A stretch of DNA of 64,000 nucleotides from Rikenellaceae bacterium. GTDB lineage: Bacteria; Bacteroidota; Bacteroidia; Bacteroidales; Rikenellaceae. Within the stretch, counting starts at the first letter, position 1. The number at the start of each line of letters is the position of its first letter. Where the stretch lies: positions 62,001-126,000 of the forward strand of contig SUZB01000002.1 of the NCBI GenBank assembly GCA_015060115.1, in the 5' to 3' direction. The notes under the pieces are model-generated. The model was not told the origin of the DNA. It did no database searches and saw only the letters and a program-made list of their open reading frames with translations. The position numbers were made by a program, and so were the translations under genes. Below are positions 48,114 to 58,141 of the stretch, in pieces.

Positions 48114-48241
48114 AATTTCTTGTCAGAAGGGGTCTAATTTGGTCTCGACACGAAGAAGCCCGGATGGGACATACTAAGCGTATTTCCCATTCGGGCTTCT
48201 GACTGAGAGGCCGAAGTAGGCCCCTTATCACAAGAAATTAA
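48114..48241 (-). repeat. Stop-codon inverted-repeat element after the S46 peptidase
   Basis: On the minus strand it follows the TAG stop at once. The outer stem TTTCTTGT-GAT-AAGGGG pairs with CCCCTT-CTG-ACAAGAAA. A side hairpin GGCCTACTTCGGCC follows. The inner hairpin (48154-48200) pairs AGAAGCCCG with CGGGCTTCT, and its tip reads TACGCTTAGTA. Confidence 0.82.
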
Positions 48242-50323
48242 CTACTTGATTGTAAGCTCGTCAAGCAACCACTCTGCGCCTGCGTACTTCTCGATGATGA
48301 AGAGGACATAACGGATATCCACTGCGATGGTGCGCTGAAGCTCAGGCTCGAAGGCTACATCGCCAGACATCGCCTCCCAGTTGCCGTCGAACGCTAGACC
48401 GATAAGCTGACCCTTAGAGTTCATAACGGGAGAGCCAGAGTTACCACCCGTAATATCGCAGTTTACAAGGAATGCTACGGGGAGATCGCCATTCTTATCG
48501 GCATAGTGGCCATAATCCTTCTTGGCATATAGCTCCTTGAGGCGCTCAGGCACGGTGAACTCCACAGGGTTGGTGGGATCCTCCTTAGCCATAACACCAT
48601 CGAGGGTGGTGTAGTGGTTGTAGACTATACCATCGGCGGGGCTATAAGGCAATACATTACCATAGGTGAGGCGGATGGTGAAGTTAGCATCCGATGCCCA
48701 CGCCTTGTCGGGCTGCATCATCATCAAGCCCTTGATATAGAGGCGATGACCCTCGTTATAGAGTGCTGAGGTATTCTGCACAGCAGGCACCAACTCGCGG
48801 TAGAGGTTGATAATAGAGGTAGCAAGCTCGGTTACGGGGTCGTTAGTGAAGACTGCGGTCTGCTCCTCTGCTGGAAGGCTTGCAACGGCGAGGAAGTCCT
48901 CATAGGTCGTAAGCTTAGAGTTGTCGTAGAGCCAGTCTACATACTTATCCGAATCGCCACCAAACTCCGAGTCAATCTTGGCGTAGATTGAGGGTAGAAG
49001 CTCGTTGTTCTCACGGTAGATCTGGAACATACGCTTTGCCACAGCACGGTCAGCTGTTGCGTCGTAGTCCTTGTAGAACTGCTCGAAATCGCGTACGCCA
49101 AGCACGGTCTGTACAAGCTCAACAGACTGCATAAAGGCCTCCGAGAGGTACTGGATAGTGGCGTTCTCCTTGCGAGCCTCGGTCTGCGAGCGCTCGATAA
49201 GCGAGAGGGCATCCACGAAGCGCTCCTCAGGCAAGGTATTCTTCTCGGCCCACGCCTGAAACTCTGCCTCCTGCTTAGCCTTCTTAGCACGAACATTGAG
49301 CTTCTCGATACCGCGCGACATACCGATAGAGTTCTTCCAGTAGTTTGCCGACTGCGCATACTTCGAGTCGTACTTGATGCGGATAGCCTGATCGGCATCC
49401 ATAAACTGACGCAATATCTTCTGGCGTTCGCCACGGATATAGATGCGCTGGGGGTTGTCCACCTCCAACATATAGTCGATTTCCGAAGATGTCATATAGC
49501 GCTCAGTAGAGCCGGGGAAGCCCATAATCATACCGAAGTCACCCTCCTCGATACCCTTCAACGAGATGTCGAGCCACTTCTCGGCCTTGTAGGGCACATT
49601 CTCCTCAGAGTACTCTGCAGGGCGGTTGTCCTTGCCGGCATATACACGGAAGATTGAGAAGTCGCCAGTATGGCGAGGCCACATCCAGTTGTCGGTATCG
49701 CCACCAAACTTACCGATAGAGGAGGGAGGAGTACCTACCAAACGAACATCGGGATATACCTCATATACAAATGCAAAGAACTGATTATCACCGAAGAACG
49801 AGGGAACGATAATCTGCATACCGGGGTACTTGGCCTCCAACTCGGCGATAAGGTCCTTCTTGGCAGCAGCTACCATCTGCTCATACTCCTGCTGACCTGC
49901 GGTCGAGGGTATTGCGCCCACAATATCGGCCGTAACATCGAAGATATGGCGCACGAAACGCACCGAGAGACCCTCGGCGGGAAGCTCCTCGGCGTTGTTC
50001 TGTGCCCAGAAGCCATCTTTGAGGTAGTCGTGCTCCACAGACGAGAGCTTCTGAATGGCGCTGTAACCGCAGTGGTGGTTGGTGAAGAGCAAGCCCTCAG
50101 GCGATACAATCTCACCTGTACAGCCACCGCCAAATACTACGATAGCATCCTTCAACGATGACTTCTCTGCCGAGTAGATATCTTCGGCCTTGAGTTTGCA
50201 ACCGTGGGCCTTCATATCCTTGCTGTTCATCTTCTTAATATAGGGTAAAAGCCACATACCCTCATCGGCAACAGCGGTGAACGAGATGCCCACCAATGCC
50301 AACATCAAAAATAGTTTTCTCAT
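48242..50323 (-). CDS. S46 family dipeptidyl-peptidase (DPP7/DPP11 type)
   Basis: This 693-residue protein has a signal peptide (to about Ala19). The S46 serine-protease fold shows His84 in FTNHHCGYS and Ser629 in GGNSGSP. The family lies only in bacterial periplasms and releases N-terminal dipeptides in asaccharolytic Bacteroidota. The motif AFDGNWEAMSGD has Gly where, from memory, Asp/Glu-specific DPP11 has Arg, so DPP7-like specificity for hydrophobic P1 residues is slightly favoured. Together with the S9 peptidase it suggests peptide use. Confidence 0.92.
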   Translation of the reverse strand: MRKLFLMLALVGISFTAVADEGMWLLPYIKKMNSKDMKAHGCKLKAEDIYSAEKSSLKDAIVVFGGGCTGEIVSPEGLLFTNHHCGYSAIQKLSSVEHDYLKDGFWAQNNAEELPAEGLSVRFVRHIFDVTADIVGAIPSTAGQQEYEQMVAAAKKDLIAELEAKYPGMQIIVPSFFGDNQFFAFVYEVYPDVRLVGTPPSSIGKFGGDTDNWMWPRHTGDFSIFRVYAGKDNRPAEYSEENVPYKAEKWLDISLKGIEEGDFGMIMGFPGSTERYMTSSEIDYMLEVDNPQRIYIRGERQKILRQFMDADQAIRIKYDSKYAQSANYWKNSIGMSRGIEKLNVRAKKAKQEAEFQAWAEKNTLPEERFVDALSLIERSQTEARKENATIQYLSEAFMQSVELVQTVLGVRDFEQFYKDYDATADRAVAKRMFQIYRENNELLPSIYAKIDSEFGGDSDKYVDWLYDNSKLTTYEDFLAVASLPAEEQTAVFTNDPVTELATSIINLYRELVPAVQNTSALYNEGHRLYIKGLMMMQPDKAWASDANFTIRLTYGNVLPYSPADGIVYNHYTTLDGVMAKEDPTNPVEFTVPERLKELYAKKDYGHYADKNGDLPVAFLVNCDITGGNSGSPVMNSKGQLIGLAFDGNWEAMSGDVAFEPELQRTIAVDIRYVLFIIEKYAGAEWLLDELTIK

Positions 50324-50369
50324 AAAGCGTTAGTATTTAGAATTTTATAATCTCTCAACACATTTGTAT

Positions 50370-50391
50370 CAAAGATACAACAGCAAAGATA
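50370..50391 (-). promoter_or_regulatory. Two -7 boxes upstream of the S46 peptidase
   Basis: The minus strand contains TATCTTTG at 50377-50370 and at 50391-50384. Neither has a clear TTTG 19 bp upstream, so which one is used is open. Confidence 0.45.
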
Positions 50392-50420
50392 AGAAAAAAA
50401 TTAATACCTTATTAATTTTT

Positions 50421-50561
50421 TAGTTGTTAGTTTTTAGTTATTAGTTTTTAGAGTTTTTTTTTAGAACAAGTAAGACGAATAAGACAAGTAAGACCGATAA
50501 GAAGAAAAATGATACCCGACCTCGTAATGGTCTTAAGGTCTTAGAGTCCTAATGGTCATTA
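50421..50561. repeat. Modular nonamer/heptamer element upstream of clpB
   Basis: Four heptamers of the GTTNTTA kind begin it. Nonamers of the AAGTAAGAC/GAATAAGAC type follow, then the core TGATACCCGACCTCGTAA and a GGTCTTAAGGTCTTAGAG arm. No heptamers close it on the clpB side. Confidence 0.83.
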
Positions 50562-50623
50562 AAATTCTACTGCCCTAAATACCCACTACTAAGCGCCATT
50601 TTGGCACTATCATCTCTTCAATT

Positions 50624-50638
50624 ACGACAAATTGTCGT
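50624..50638. promoter_or_regulatory. 15-bp palindrome upstream of clpB
   Basis: ACGACAAATTGTCGT is a 7+1+7 palindrome about 90 bp before the clpB ATG. No TAnnTTTG box is evident downstream of it. It may be an operator or part of a stress promoter. Confidence 0.4.
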
Positions 50639-50725
50639 TGCAGACTGACATAATTTCTGCTTATTGAAAATGGCAAAGTAATTGCCCTTGCCAATAGCAG
50701 AAAATAATTTAACCAAATACAAAAT

Positions 50726-53314
50726 ATGAACATTAACACACTTACTATCAAGGCGCAAGAGTTGTTGCAGGCTGCGATGACCTTAGCGCGTGGGCGTGGT
50801 CAGCAGGCAGTTGATCCGCTACATCTTCTCGCGGTGGCAATAGCCGAGGAGGACTCGTTGGGAAGCTATCTTCTTGGGCGTGTGGGGGCGAATGTCGCAA
50901 CCCTGCGCCGTGATACCGAGGCGGCCATCGCTCGTCTTCCGCGTGTCGAGGGTGGTGGCGAGACATACTTCTCGCGTGAGGCATCGGCACTTATTCAGCG
51001 TGCCGTAGACCTTACCGAGAAGTTTAACGACCGCTACGCCTCGGTGGAGCATATCGTGGCGGCATTGGCTACGGAGCGCTCCGCAGCACGCAACATCCTC
51101 AAGGCTGCGGGGGTTACCGAGGCGCAGATAATCACCGCAATAAAGGAGTTTCGCAAGGGCTCGACAATAAACTCCGCAACCGAGGAGATGCAGTTTGACG
51201 CCTTGGGCAAGTACGCCATAAACCTCAACGATGGCGCACGCTCAGGAAAGCTCGACCCCGTGATTGGCCGTGATGAGGAGATACGCCGAGTGCTTCAGAT
51301 ACTCTCGCGCAGAACGAAGAATAACCCTATCCTCGTAGGTGAGGCGGGTGTAGGTAAGACCGCCATTGCCGAGGGCATAGCCCACCGTATCGTAGATGGC
51401 GATGTTCCCGAAAACCTCAAAAACAAGACTATCTACTCCTTAGATATGGGTGCGCTGATTGCCGGTGCTAAGTACAAGGGCGAGTTCGAAGAGCGACTGA
51501 AGGCTGTGGTTAAAGAGGTTACGGCTGCCGATGGCGAGGTGTTGCTCTTCATCGACGAGATTCACACCTTGGTTGGTGCGGGCAAGTCCGATGGCGCGAT
51601 GGATGCAGCAAACATCCTAAAGCCGGCACTTGCGCGTGGCGAGTTGCGCACCATAGGTGCTACGACACTTGACGAGTACCAGAAGTACTTCGAGAAGGAT
51701 AAGGCCCTGGAGCGCCGCTTCCAGAAGGTGATGGTAGATGAGCCTACGATGGAGGATGCTATATCTATTATGCGAGGCCTCAAGGAGCGCTACGAAAACC
51801 ACCACCGTGTGCGTATCAAGGATGAGGCTATCATCGCCTCGGTGGAGCTCTCACACCGCTATATCACCGACCGTTTCCTCCCCGACAAGGCTATCGACCT
51901 TGTTGATGAGGCGGCATCACGCCTACGCCTTGAGATGAACTCCGTGCCAGAGGAGATTGACCAGCTCGACCGCCGTATTCGTCAGCTGGAGATTGAGCGC
52001 GAGGCGATACGCCGTGAGGACGACAAGGAGCGCATCAAGCGCCTCGATGCGGAGATTGAGGAGCATAAGGCCGAGTATGCAGCACTGCGTGCCAAGTGGC
52101 AGTCGGAGCGCGACCGTCTGCACGAACTGCAACAGGCCAAGGAGGCTATCGAGCGAGCCAAGATTGAGGCACAGCAGGCCGAGCGCTCAGGCGACTATGG
52201 CCGTGTTGCGGAGCTTCGCTACGGCACCATTGTAGAGCTTGAAAAGCGCGTGGCAACCCTTGAGGAGGAGTTGCGCCTAACGGCAGATACTGCGATGATT
52301 AAGGAGGAGGTATCGGCAGACGACATCGCCGAGGTGGTATCGCGCTGGACAGGTATCCCCGTAAAGCGTATGTTGCAGTCCGAGAGGGAGAAGTTGCTAA
52401 ATATGGAGGAGGAGCTACACCGCCGTGTTGTGGGTCAGGATACCGCCATAGAGGCTATATCGGATGCTGTGCGCCGCTCGCGTGCAGGGCTCTCGGATGG
52501 TCGCCGACCTATCGGCTCGTTTATCTTCCTCGGCACTACGGGTGTCGGCAAGACGGAGTTGGCAAAGGCCCTTGCGGAGTTCTTGTTCAACGACGACCAG
52601 ATGCTGACACGAATAGATATGTCGGAGTATCAGGAGCGCCACTCGGTATCGCGCCTGGTGGGAGCGCCTCCGGGATATGTGGGCTACGATGAGGGCGGTC
52701 AGCTCACCGAGGCGGTACGGCGCAAACCATACTCCGTGGTGCTGCTTGACGAGATCGAAAAGGCGCACCCCGATGTCTTCAACATACTCTTGCAAGTGCT
52801 TGACGATGGACGACTTACCGACAACAAGGGTCGCACGGTGGACTTCCGTAACACCATCGTCATAATGACCTCGAACCTCGGCTCACACCTTATCTCGGAG
52901 CGCTTTGCCGAAGCTGGCAATGAGCCCTCGGCAGAGGTTGTCGAGCGCACCAAGGCAGAGGTAGTGGAACTTATGAAGCAGCAGCTAAAGCCTGAGTTCG
53001 TAAACCGTATCGACGAGATTGTGATGTTCGAGCCGTTGAGCCGTAGCCAAGTAGAGAAGATTGTGGATATACAGTTGCGTGCCGTAGCCTCGATGCTCCG
53101 CAACAACGATATGGAGCTTATCTACACCGCCGAGGCTCGCCGCTACATCGCCAACATAGGCTTCGACCCCTTGTATGGTGCCCGCCCCATAAAGCGAGCT
53201 ATACAGCGCGAGGTGGTAAACGAGCTCTCGAAGCGCATCTTGCGTGGCACAGTAGACCGCTCAAAGCCTATCCGCCTCGATGCCAACGACGAGGGATTGG
53301 TGTTTGGGAATTAG
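50726..53314 (+). CDS. clpB: ATP-dependent disaggregase ClpB
   Basis: This 862-residue Hsp100 chaperone re-solubilises aggregated proteins with DnaK. A Clp-N double repeat (residues 1-145) precedes NBD1 with Walker A GEAGVGKT near 206 and [12 protein letters not shown] long charged coiled-coil M-domain (about 400-525) separates it from NBD2, with [12 protein letters not shown] near 605, [10 protein letters not shown] and [10 protein letters not shown]. The M-domain and full length separate it from ClpA/ClpC. There is no ClpP loop. All catalytic motifs are intact. Confidence 0.97.
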   Translation: MNINTLTIKAQELLQAAMTLARGRGQQAVDPLHLLAVAIAEEDSLGSYLLGRVGANVATLRRDTEAAIARLPRVEGGGETYFSREASALIQRAVDLTEKFNDRYASVEHIVAALATERSAARNILKAAGVTEAQIITAIKEFRKGSTINSATEEMQFDALGKYAINLNDGARSGKLDPVIGRDEEIRRVLQILSRRTKNNPILVGEAGVGKTAIAEGIAHRIVDGDVPENLKNKTIYSLDMGALIAGAKYKGEFEERLKAVVKEVTAADGEVLLFIDEIHTLVGAGKSDGAMDAANILKPALARGELRTIGATTLDEYQKYFEKDKALERRFQKVMVDEPTMEDAISIMRGLKERYENHHRVRIKDEAIIASVELSHRYITDRFLPDKAIDLVDEAASRLRLEMNSVPEEIDQLDRRIRQLEIEREAIRREDDKERIKRLDAEIEEHKAEYAALRAKWQSERDRLHELQQAKEAIERAKIEAQQAERSGDYGRVAELRYGTIVELEKRVATLEEELRLTADTAMIKEEVSADDIAEVVSRWTGIPVKRMLQSEREKLLNMEEELHRRVVGQDTAIEAISDAVRRSRAGLSDGRRPIGSFIFLGTTGVGKTELAKALAEFLFNDDQMLTRIDMSEYQERHSVSRLVGAPPGYVGYDEGGQLTEAVRRKPYSVVLLDEIEKAHPDVFNILLQVLDDGRLTDNKGRTVDFRNTIVIMTSNLGSHLISERFAEAGNEPSAEVVERTKAEVVELMKQQLKPEFVNRIDEIVMFEPLSRSQVEKIVDIQLRAVASMLRNNDMELIYTAEARRYIANIGFDPLYGARPIKRAIQREVVNELSKRILRGTVDRSKPIRLDANDEGLVFGN

Positions 53315-53321
53315 AGGGAGA

Positions 53322-53454
53322 GTTGTTAGTTATTAGTTGTTAGTTGTTAGATTTTTTAGGACAAGTAAGACGATAAGACGAGTAAGACGATAGGAAAAAA
53401 TTGTGATACCCGACCTCGTAAGGTCTTAAGGTCCTAAAGTCCTAAGGTCTTAAA
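53322..53454. repeat. Modular nonamer/heptamer element after clpB
   Basis: Heptamers (GTTGTTA, GTTATTA) begin a few bases after the stop. Nonamers AAGTAAGAC/GATAAGACG, the core GTGATACCCGACCTCGTA and a GGTCTTAAGGTCCTAAAG arm follow. Closing heptamers are absent. Confidence 0.85.
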
Positions 53455-53491
53455 AAAACTAACGCTCTTAATCTACCCCCCCCCAAAAAAA

Positions 53492-53531
53492 AATGCCGAT
53501 GGGCGTACTTATCGTACTGCTCATCGGCATT
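53492..53531 (-). terminator. Terminator of panB with element-type loop
   Basis: On the minus strand the stem AATGCCGATGAGC pairs with GCCCATCGGCATT and is followed by nine T. The tip reads GTAC-GATAA-GTAC, so it shares its loop with the stop-codon elements while acting as an ordinary terminator. Confidence 0.85.
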
Positions 53532-53566
53532 TCTGCTGTATGGGGAGTAAACGCCACTAAATTAGG

Positions 53567-54382
53567 CTAATACTGCTCCTTCTCGTTGGGGAAATCCCTG
53601 CTCTTAACATCATCGACATAGTGGCCTACGGCCTCCAAAATCGTCGTGCCAAGGTCGGCATAACGGCGCAGGAAACGGGGTGAGAAGGCCTGAGTGATGC
53701 CGAGCATATCGTGCGCCACAAGCACCTGACCATCGGTAGAGCCACCAGCACCAATGCCGATAGTGGGGATATGCAACTCACGCGACACACGGGCGCCAAG
53801 CTCAGCGGGAATCTTCTCCAAAACGAGGGCAAAACAGCCAGCCTCCTCCAAAAGGTGAGCATCACGAACGAGCTTCTCAGCCTCGGCCTCATCCTTAGCG
53901 CGGACATTGTAGGTGCCGAACTTATGAATCGACTGGGGCATAAGTCCGAGGTGGCCCATAACGGGGATACCTGCCGAGAGGATGCGGTTTACCGACTCGA
54001 GAACCTCCTCGCCACCCTCCAACTTCACGGCATCGGCCTCGGTCTCCTTCATAATGCGGACTGCCGAGTCGAGAGCCAACTTAGAGTTGCCCTGATAGGT
54101 ACCGAAGGGGAGGTCTACAACGACCAAAGCACGCTTGGTGGCACGCACAACCGACTTGGCGTGGTAGATCATCATATCGAGGGTGATGGGTAGCGTGGTC
54201 TCGAAACCCGCCATAACATTTGCTGCCGAGTCGCCAACGAGGATAACATCAACACCCGCCTGATCGACAATCTTGGCCATCGAATAATCATACGAAGTGA
54301 GCATAGCGATCTTCTCGCCACGCTGTTTCATCTCGGTAAGGCGCAGTGTGGTTACTGCCCTCACATTGCTTTCTACTGACAT
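53567..54382 (-). CDS. panB: 3-methyl-2-oxobutanoate hydroxymethyltransferase
   Basis: This 271-residue enzyme transfers the one-carbon unit of methylenetetrahydrofolate to ketoisovalerate, the first step of pantothenate synthesis. It has [26 protein letters not shown], the metal-binding [16 protein letters not shown], and [14 protein letters not shown]. Length is normal. It feeds the same pathway as coaX elsewhere in the window. A consensus promoter and its own terminator make it a single-gene unit. Confidence 0.96.
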   Translation of the reverse strand: MSVESNVRAVTTLRLTEMKQRGEKIAMLTSYDYSMAKIVDQAGVDVILVGDSAANVMAGFETTLPITLDMMIYHAKSVVRATKRALVVVDLPFGTYQGNSKLALDSAVRIMKETEADAVKLEGGEEVLESVNRILSAGIPVMGHLGLMPQSIHKFGTYNVRAKDEAEAEKLVRDAHLLEEAGCFALVLEKIPAELGARVSRELHIPTIGIGAGGSTDGQVLVAHDMLGITQAFSPRFLRRYADLGTTILEAVGHYVDDVKSRDFPNEKEQY

Positions 54383-54410
54383 AAAGTAAGTTTGAGAGTT
54401 AATTCTAACA

Positions 54411-54441
54411 CAAAGGTAGCGATTTATACGAAAAGAGCAAA
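54411..54441 (-). promoter_or_regulatory. Promoter of panB
   Basis: On the minus strand, TTTG (54441-54438), 19 bp and TACCTTTG (54418-54411). The leader is about 25 bases. Confidence 0.78.
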
Positions 54442-54507
54442 TATTTTCTATCTAATAAAGTATATGTACGGCTAAAGATAAAATCCCGTAAAAGATATAT
54501 ATACTTA

Positions 54508-54538
54508 TTGCGCAACCAAAAAAAATATACTAAATTTG
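54508..54538 (+). promoter_or_regulatory. Promoter of the BACON-A-B lipoprotein gene
   Basis: TTGC (54508-54511), 19 bp and TAAATTTG (54531-54538). Confidence 0.7.
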
Positions 54539-54578
54539 TAACAGATAACCTAATTATAATAGTTATAACCCTAAATCT

Positions 54579-55835
54579 ATGAGAAAATTTTTAACACTTA
54601 TGATGTTGGCAACTACGCTGTTGGTGGCGTGCGAGCCAAGCAACGAGGAGCAACCCAAGGCTACTCTTAAGATTATGTCCGAGGTCGAGATGTCGTTTAC
54701 GGCAGATGGTGGCGAGGGCGTGATACTCTATGAGCTAAGCAACTACACCGGTACAACCCCTATATCGGTAGAGTGCAGCGCAGAGTGGATTGTCCTGCTT
54801 GGCGTAGAGGCCGATAGTGTCAAGTTTGAGGTAAAGAGGTCTGTTGTGGAGGAGCCTCGTGAGGCTATCATAACACTCTCGATAGAGGATTTGACCGAGA
54901 GCGTAAAGGTTAAGCAGGCAGCAGCCGAGCCCTTGAAGGCCGATGTTGAGTTTGTGGCAAAAGTGCTTAATGGCAGCTACTACGGCACTGCCTACACCCC
55001 CGAAATAGGCTCGCTGTTCTATCAGGTTATCCTTTCGGATAATGGCGCACCCGCCGAGTTAGAGTTCAAGCCCAACAGCATATACTACTACTTTGGCATC
55101 TTCTCGGACCAGACGGCCGACGAGAGCAACCCCAAGGTGCCCAATGGCGTATACTTTTTTGACAATACTTATAGCTTCCAGCCGGGCGTTTTCGACGACT
55201 CGTTTAGCGCCTACTACATCTCGAACGACACCGAGTGCAACTGGCAGCCCTTTATAGATGGCCGTATCGAGGTGTCGGACAACCATATTGATGCTATGGT
55301 TACGCTTGCCGATGGCACGGTACACCATATAACCTACGATGGCGATCTGACGCTTACATACCCCAAGAACAGCTCGCTGAGTGGCGACTACAACTTCAGT
55401 ATGACAGATGCCTACATCGAGGCGTGGAACTATGGCGACTACTACGCTGCGGGTGGCAACAACTGGCTCGTATATGTATACCCCGACTACGAGGTTGGCA
55501 CAGGCGAGGGCTTCTGGCTCGACATCATTGCCCACGACTACAACGAGCAGAGCATCGCTGGCGAGTATATCTGCAAGGAGTCCTTCGAGACTGGCGTATT
55601 CTTCCCCGGATTCACGGCAGCAGGCATATACTATGGCTCATGGTATATTGACTACGAGGACTTCCAGCCCAAGGGCGAAAAGTTGGCACCGCTAATCGAT
55701 GGCAGCATCAAGATAACAGATAGCGAGGAGGGCACTGCGGCACTCTCTATTGAGGGCATTGATGATAGTGGCAACAAGATTACCTGTCAGATTACGGGCA
55801 ATATAGACTACTACAACTTCTCTGATTTTGAGTAG
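54579..55835 (+). CDS. Lipoprotein with BACON, A and B domains
   Basis: This 418-residue lipoprotein (lipobox TLLVACEPSNEEQ) is the fourth member of the A/B family. It has BACON at about 30-118 (MSFTADGGEGVILYEL, SVKVKQAAA). Domain A spans about 122-262 (YYGTAYTPEIGSLFYQVILSD, VPNGVYFFD, HHITYDGDL). Domain B spans about 265-410 (WNYGDYYAAGGNNWLVYVYPDY, GSWYIDYED). It lies 16 kb from the other A/B genes, so the family is dispersed rather than a single tandem array. A second lipoprotein gene follows after 26 bp, probably on the same transcript. No enzyme motif is seen. Confidence 0.75.
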   Translation: MRKFLTLMMLATTLLVACEPSNEEQPKATLKIMSEVEMSFTADGGEGVILYELSNYTGTTPISVECSAEWIVLLGVEADSVKFEVKRSVVEEPREAIITLSIEDLTESVKVKQAAAEPLKADVEFVAKVLNGSYYGTAYTPEIGSLFYQVILSDNGAPAELEFKPNSIYYYFGIFSDQTADESNPKVPNGVYFFDNTYSFQPGVFDDSFSAYYISNDTECNWQPFIDGRIEVSDNHIDAMVTLADGTVHHITYDGDLTLTYPKNSSLSGDYNFSMTDAYIEAWNYGDYYAAGGNNWLVYVYPDYEVGTGEGFWLDIIAHDYNEQSIAGEYICKESFETGVFFPGFTAAGIYYGSWYIDYEDFQPKGEKLAPLIDGSIKITDSEEGTAALSIEGIDDSGNKITCQITGNIDYYNFSDFE

Positions 55836-55861
55836 ATTAGCCTTAATTAACTATGTGTACT

Positions 55862-57298
55862 ATGAGAACTTTGATACTTAGACTATCTCTTCTGCTATCG
55901 GTCGTAGTAGCCGTTGCGTGCCAGAGTGAGCCAACGCCAAACCTCAACAGCGCGATAGAGATAGAGAACAATATCATCAGCTTCGGATACGCTGGTGGTA
56001 AGGCGGATATTGGCTTTAGCATCATCAACCCTACCGAGGGTGGAAAAGTTGAGGCTACCACCTCTGCCGAGTGGATTGGCGTTGAGCATATCGGCGAGAG
56101 TAGCATAACCATCACCGCCACGCCAAACGAGGAGAACGAGGAGCGCACGGCGATGCTAATCGTCAGCTACTCGAATGCCAAAGATGGCTATCCCGTGAAG
56201 GTTACGCAGTCGATAGCGGGCTTCAGTTTTGAGAACTTGCAGGTCGAGCCTACCAGCTTCACGATTGATATTCTGCCCGAAAATAAGCAGGGCGTATATA
56301 TCCTCTATCTCACCACAGAGAGCTACCTCAATCAATCTAACCTGTACGATGACGAGAGCCTATACACTGATGATATAGAGTATTTTAAGCTTCAGGCTTC
56401 GCTGCAGAACATATCGTTGGAGGAGTATCTCAACAATGGCGTCGCCTCGCGTGGCGATGTTATGGGCTACCACCGCGAGTATCTCAGTCCCAACAACAAA
56501 TTTATGCTCTATGCATACTATATCGACATAAAGAGTGGCGAGAGACTTAGCCCCATATCGCGATACTGGTTTACGCTCGAAGAGGTGGAGCTGGAAGATA
56601 TAGCGTTCGATGTAACACTCGAAAACGATGCTCCAAATGTCGATATTACGGTCGACACCAAGGGCTATGAGGGTGCCTACTTTATGAACTTCGTTGATAT
56701 GGAGGATTATTTGGCGTTTTTTGGCGACGACAGCAACCTAAGCAACTATGCCTTAGATGATTGGTGGACAGTGCTCAATGTCTTTAGTAGCCGAGGCGAG
56801 AACCCCGCAACGATTGTCGAGGATTGGTGCTACTACGGAGGTGGCACATACCGAGCAGAGCACCTAAAGGCCGACACGCCGTATGCTATATATCTCTTTG
56901 CTATTGAGGAGAGTACGGGCTATGTCATCAGCGAACCAAACATCTTTGAATTCCGCACCGACCCTGTGCCGATGTCCGACCTCGAAATCGACTTTACGGT
57001 CAACGAGCTTACACCCACCACAGCATCTGTAACCATAACTCCCTCGATTGAGGATTACACCTATGGATTTATCCTTGTATCGCTAAAAGATTGGGAGTAT
57101 TTCGGCTCGACTGACGAGGAGCGTTTCGAGAACTATATTGAGTGGTATGCAGTAGAGACAAGAGAGGGCGAGCAAACTTTGGAGATTTCGGATCTCGAGC
57201 CTCGAACCGATTACCTAATGCTTGCTTTTGGCTACTCAGGACAGACCCGCACCACACAATTCTTCCGACAAGGTTTCCAGACTCGTCCGGCACAATAG
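55862..57298 (+). CDS. Lipoprotein with BACON and three related repeats
   Basis: This 478-residue lipoprotein (lipobox VVAVACQSEP) has a BACON domain at about 25-115 (ISFGYAGGKADIGFSII). Three diverged repeats begin TIDILPENKQGVYILYL, NVDITVDTKGYEGAYFMNF and SVTITPSIEDYTYGFILVS. Each then has an acidic loop and an FN3-like close (LEPRTDYLMLAFGY). It has no A or B domain. An upstream ATG nine bases earlier (55853) would add MCT. The inner start is preferred for the signal peptide. It is likely co-transcribed with the preceding lipoprotein and may work with it at the surface. Confidence 0.72.
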   Translation: MRTLILRLSLLLSVVVAVACQSEPTPNLNSAIEIENNIISFGYAGGKADIGFSIINPTEGGKVEATTSAEWIGVEHIGESSITITATPNEENEERTAMLIVSYSNAKDGYPVKVTQSIAGFSFENLQVEPTSFTIDILPENKQGVYILYLTTESYLNQSNLYDDESLYTDDIEYFKLQASLQNISLEEYLNNGVASRGDVMGYHREYLSPNNKFMLYAYYIDIKSGERLSPISRYWFTLEEVELEDIAFDVTLENDAPNVDITVDTKGYEGAYFMNFVDMEDYLAFFGDDSNLSNYALDDWWTVLNVFSSRGENPATIVEDWCYYGGGTYRAEHLKADTPYAIYLFAIEESTGYVISEPNIFEFRTDPVPMSDLEIDFTVNELTPTTASVTITPSIEDYTYGFILVSLKDWEYFGSTDEERFENYIEWYAVETREGEQTLEISDLEPRTDYLMLAFGYSGQTRTTQFFRQGFQTRPAQ

Positions 57299-57356
57299 CC
57301 TGCCGAGCGAATTTTGAAGAATTATAGGCCGAATGTAATATTTTTACCTATATTTA

Positions 57357-57387
57357 TTGCGCGAACGAAAAAAATGTCGTATATTTG
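57357..57387 (+). promoter_or_regulatory. Promoter of the rimP-nusA-infB operon
   Basis: TTGC (57357-57360), 19 bp and TATATTTG (57380-57387). It is laid out almost as at 54508-54538. Confidence 0.72.
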
Positions 57388-57406
57388 TCGCGTAATTGAG
57401 CGAGAG

Positions 57407-57429
57407 TAAGGGGACGGAGAGTCCCCTTA
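57407..57429 (+). ncRNA. 5' leader hairpin of rimP
   Basis: A perfect 9-bp stem TAAGGGGAC/GTCCCCTTA has loop GGAGA, about 20 bases after the predicted start of transcription and 55 bases before the rimP ATG. It may stabilise the leader or be a feedback site. It is not matched to a named family. Confidence 0.5.
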
Positions 57430-57484
57430 TTTCGTGTATATGCCCCAACGAGGGTTTCGACTTATAGCGACAAATTCAGTAGAT

Positions 57485-57952
57485 ATGATTGATATTAAGC
57501 AGGTTACAGAGATTGCAAACCGACACTTGGAGGGTAGCGATATGTTTGTTGTCGAGTGCAAATTATCGCCTATGGGCGAGATTGAGTTGCTTATCGACAG
57601 CGACAGCGCCGTAAAGTTGGAGGATTGCGCAGCCCTCAACCGCGCCATCGAGGCAGAGCTTGACCGCGATGTTGAGGATTACTCATTGATGGTTGCCTCG
57701 GCAGGCATCGGCTCGGAGCTTAAGCTCCTCAGACAGTTCCACAAGATTTTGGGCAGCGATGTCGAGGTCTTGCTCAAAGATGGTGTCAAGATTTTGGCGA
57801 AGTTAGAGAGCGCCGACGAGAGTGGCATAACCCTATCGTACGAGGAGAAGCAGGCCGTAGAAGGCAAGAAGCGCAAGGTAACGGTAGAGGTTACCAAGGA
57901 GTACAAGTGGGAGGAGATAAAGTATACCAAAGAGTACCTGAATTTCAAGTAA
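57485..57952 (+). CDS. rimP: Ribosome maturation factor RimP
   Basis: This 155-residue protein assists 30S assembly. It has the RimP N-terminal alpha/beta domain (EIELLIDSDSAVKLEDCAALNRAIE) and the C-terminal SH3-like domain (GSDVEVLLKDGVKILAKLESAD). The start at MIDIKQV is preferred over upstream ATGs, which would translate the leader hairpin region. It heads the conserved rimP-nusA-infB order, but the stop codon is followed directly by a structured repeat, which is unusual inside this operon. Confidence 0.92.
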   Translation: MIDIKQVTEIANRHLEGSDMFVVECKLSPMGEIELLIDSDSAVKLEDCAALNRAIEAELDRDVEDYSLMVASAGIGSELKLLRQFHKILGSDVEVLLKDGVKILAKLESADESGITLSYEEKQAVEGKKRKVTVEVTKEYKWEEIKYTKEYLNFK

Positions 57953-58079
57953 TTTGTTGTGATAAGGGGGCATCTTTGAAGCTTTGCTTGTCTGAAAAAT
58001 GCTCATTTACGCTCAAGTAAACTCCGCTTTTTCAGCCTGCGACAAATCTCCAAATCTGCCACCCTTCTGACAACAAATT
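57953..58079 (+). repeat. Stop-codon inverted-repeat element between rimP and nusA
   Basis: The outer stem TTTGTTGT-GAT-AAGGG pairs with CCCTT-CTG-ACAACAAA. The inner hairpin pairs CTGAAAAA with TTTTTCAG, and its tip TTTACGCTCAAGTAAA carries the family loop. It is identical to the copy at 62133-62260 except for one base in the loop. Confidence 0.85.
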
Positions 58080-58141
58080 GCTTTAGCGCTTACAACCGTA
58101 AAAACAGAGCAAAAACAAACAAAAACAAAATATAACACAAA

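Noticed and set aside
57953..58079. Kink-turn (box C/D-like) motif in the outer stem of the stop-codon element
   Set aside because: Both strands contain UGA, but the pairing register on each side leaves G/G and U/C mismatches rather than tandem sheared G-A pairs with a 3-base bulge.
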